NCBI GenBank assembly: GCA_934307335.1
Contig: CAKRCL010000061.1
Coordinates: 1 to 8,834, forward strand
Length of the DNA stretch: 8,834 nucleotides
Direction of reading: 5' to 3'
From: an uncultured Dorea sp.
GTDB lineage: Bacteria; Bacillota; Clostridia; Lachnospirales; Lachnospiraceae
Shown here: in pieces, positions 8,773 through 8,834 of the stretch
Position numbering within the stretch: the stretch's first letter is position 1
How the letters are laid out: every line of letters starts with the position of its first letter
Program-made: the position numbers and the translations under genes
Notes under the pieces: model-generated
Seen by the model: the letters and a program-made list of their open reading frames with translations, nothing else
Database searches by the model: none
Told to the model about the DNA's origin: nothing

Positions 8773-8793
8773 ACTGTTTGTTCTTGTAACAGT
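8773..8793. promoter_or_regulatory. Inverted repeat at the uvrB transcription start
   Basis: ACTGTT (8773-8778) and AACAGT (8788-8793) form a perfect 6-bp inverted repeat with a 9-base spacer, overlapping and just downstream of the predicted start near 8791. The position fits a repressor operator or a 5'-end hairpin of the mRNA. It does not match the Gram-positive LexA/DinR box GAAC-N4-GTTC. Confidence 0.4.
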
Positions 8794-8797
8794 CCCT

Positions 8798-8826
8798 ATT
8801 ATATCAGACATTTTTTTGAAAGTATA
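8798..8826 (-). promoter_or_regulatory. Sigma-A promoter with extended -10 for uvrBA
   Basis: A perfect TATAAT (8803-8798) is preceded by TG one base upstream (TGATATAAT), an extended -10. Seventeen nt further up is TATACT (8826-8821), a poor -35 with 3 of 6 matches. Extended -10 promoters tolerate weak -35 boxes. A start near 8791 is expected, and this is the only good promoter seen before uvrB. Confidence 0.65.
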
Positions 8827-8834
8827 TAGATGAA

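Larger units (their letters stand above)
8569..8791 (-). other. Long uvrB 5' leader region
   Basis: About 220 nt separate the predicted transcription start from the uvrB ATG, long for a housekeeping gene. Besides the 119-bp element, it holds an imperfect hairpin at 8729-8756 (CGGA/TCCG and CCTG/CAGG arms, 7-nt loop). Two short open frames are present: 20 codons starting MTEPEPGIIRYF, and 57 codons from 8707 to 8534 that overlap uvrB. Neither has a ribosome site. No known riboswitch or T-box was recognised. Confidence 0.45.

Noticed and set aside
8569..8834. LexA/DinR (SOS) box expected before uvrBA
   Set aside because: GAAC occurs as GAACAAACAG and GAACCGGAGC, but neither has a GTTC partner at the right distance, so no box was annotated.

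Overview
The window looks like chromosomal DNA of a low-GC Gram-positive bacterium of the class Clostridia, most likely a Lachnospiraceae-type gut commensal. This is inferred from A+T-rich codon use, strong AGGAGG-like ribosome sites, sigma-A type promoters and the gene order mreB-recD2-comF. No species can be named from the sequence alone. Every supported gene lies on the minus strand, so transcription runs from high to low coordinates.

Reading in the direction of transcription: (1) Positions 8834-8569 hold a promoter with an extended -10 box and a leader of about 220 nt. The leader carries an inverted repeat at the predicted start site, a small imperfect hairpin, and a 119-bp element with 13-bp perfect inverted ends that stops two bases before the uvrB ribosome site. 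(2) uvrB (8568-6514) and uvrA (6467-3621), 46 bp apart, encode the damage-recognition part of UvrABC nucleotide excision repair. (3) A 140-bp gap holds a good sigma-A promoter for the next unit. (4) mreB (3480-2491), recD2 (2439-208) and the start of a comF-like gene (208 to beyond the window edge) follow closely and are probably co-transcribed. They encode an actin-like cell-shape protein, a 5'-3' DNA helicase and a competence-related zinc-finger/phosphoribosyltransferase-family protein.

The gene content is ordinary housekeeping: DNA repair, DNA unwinding and cell shape. No phage, transposase, CRISPR array, tRNA or rRNA was seen, and no new defence or biosynthetic system. The unusual part is the 5' end of uvrB: the inverted-repeat element against the ribosome site, a non-family N-terminal extension of about 28 residues, and a terminator-like hairpin inside that extension. 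Smaller points are a 12-bp in-frame tandem duplication in recD2, a one-base stop/start overlap at recD2/comF, and an mreB with no mreC or mreD next to it.
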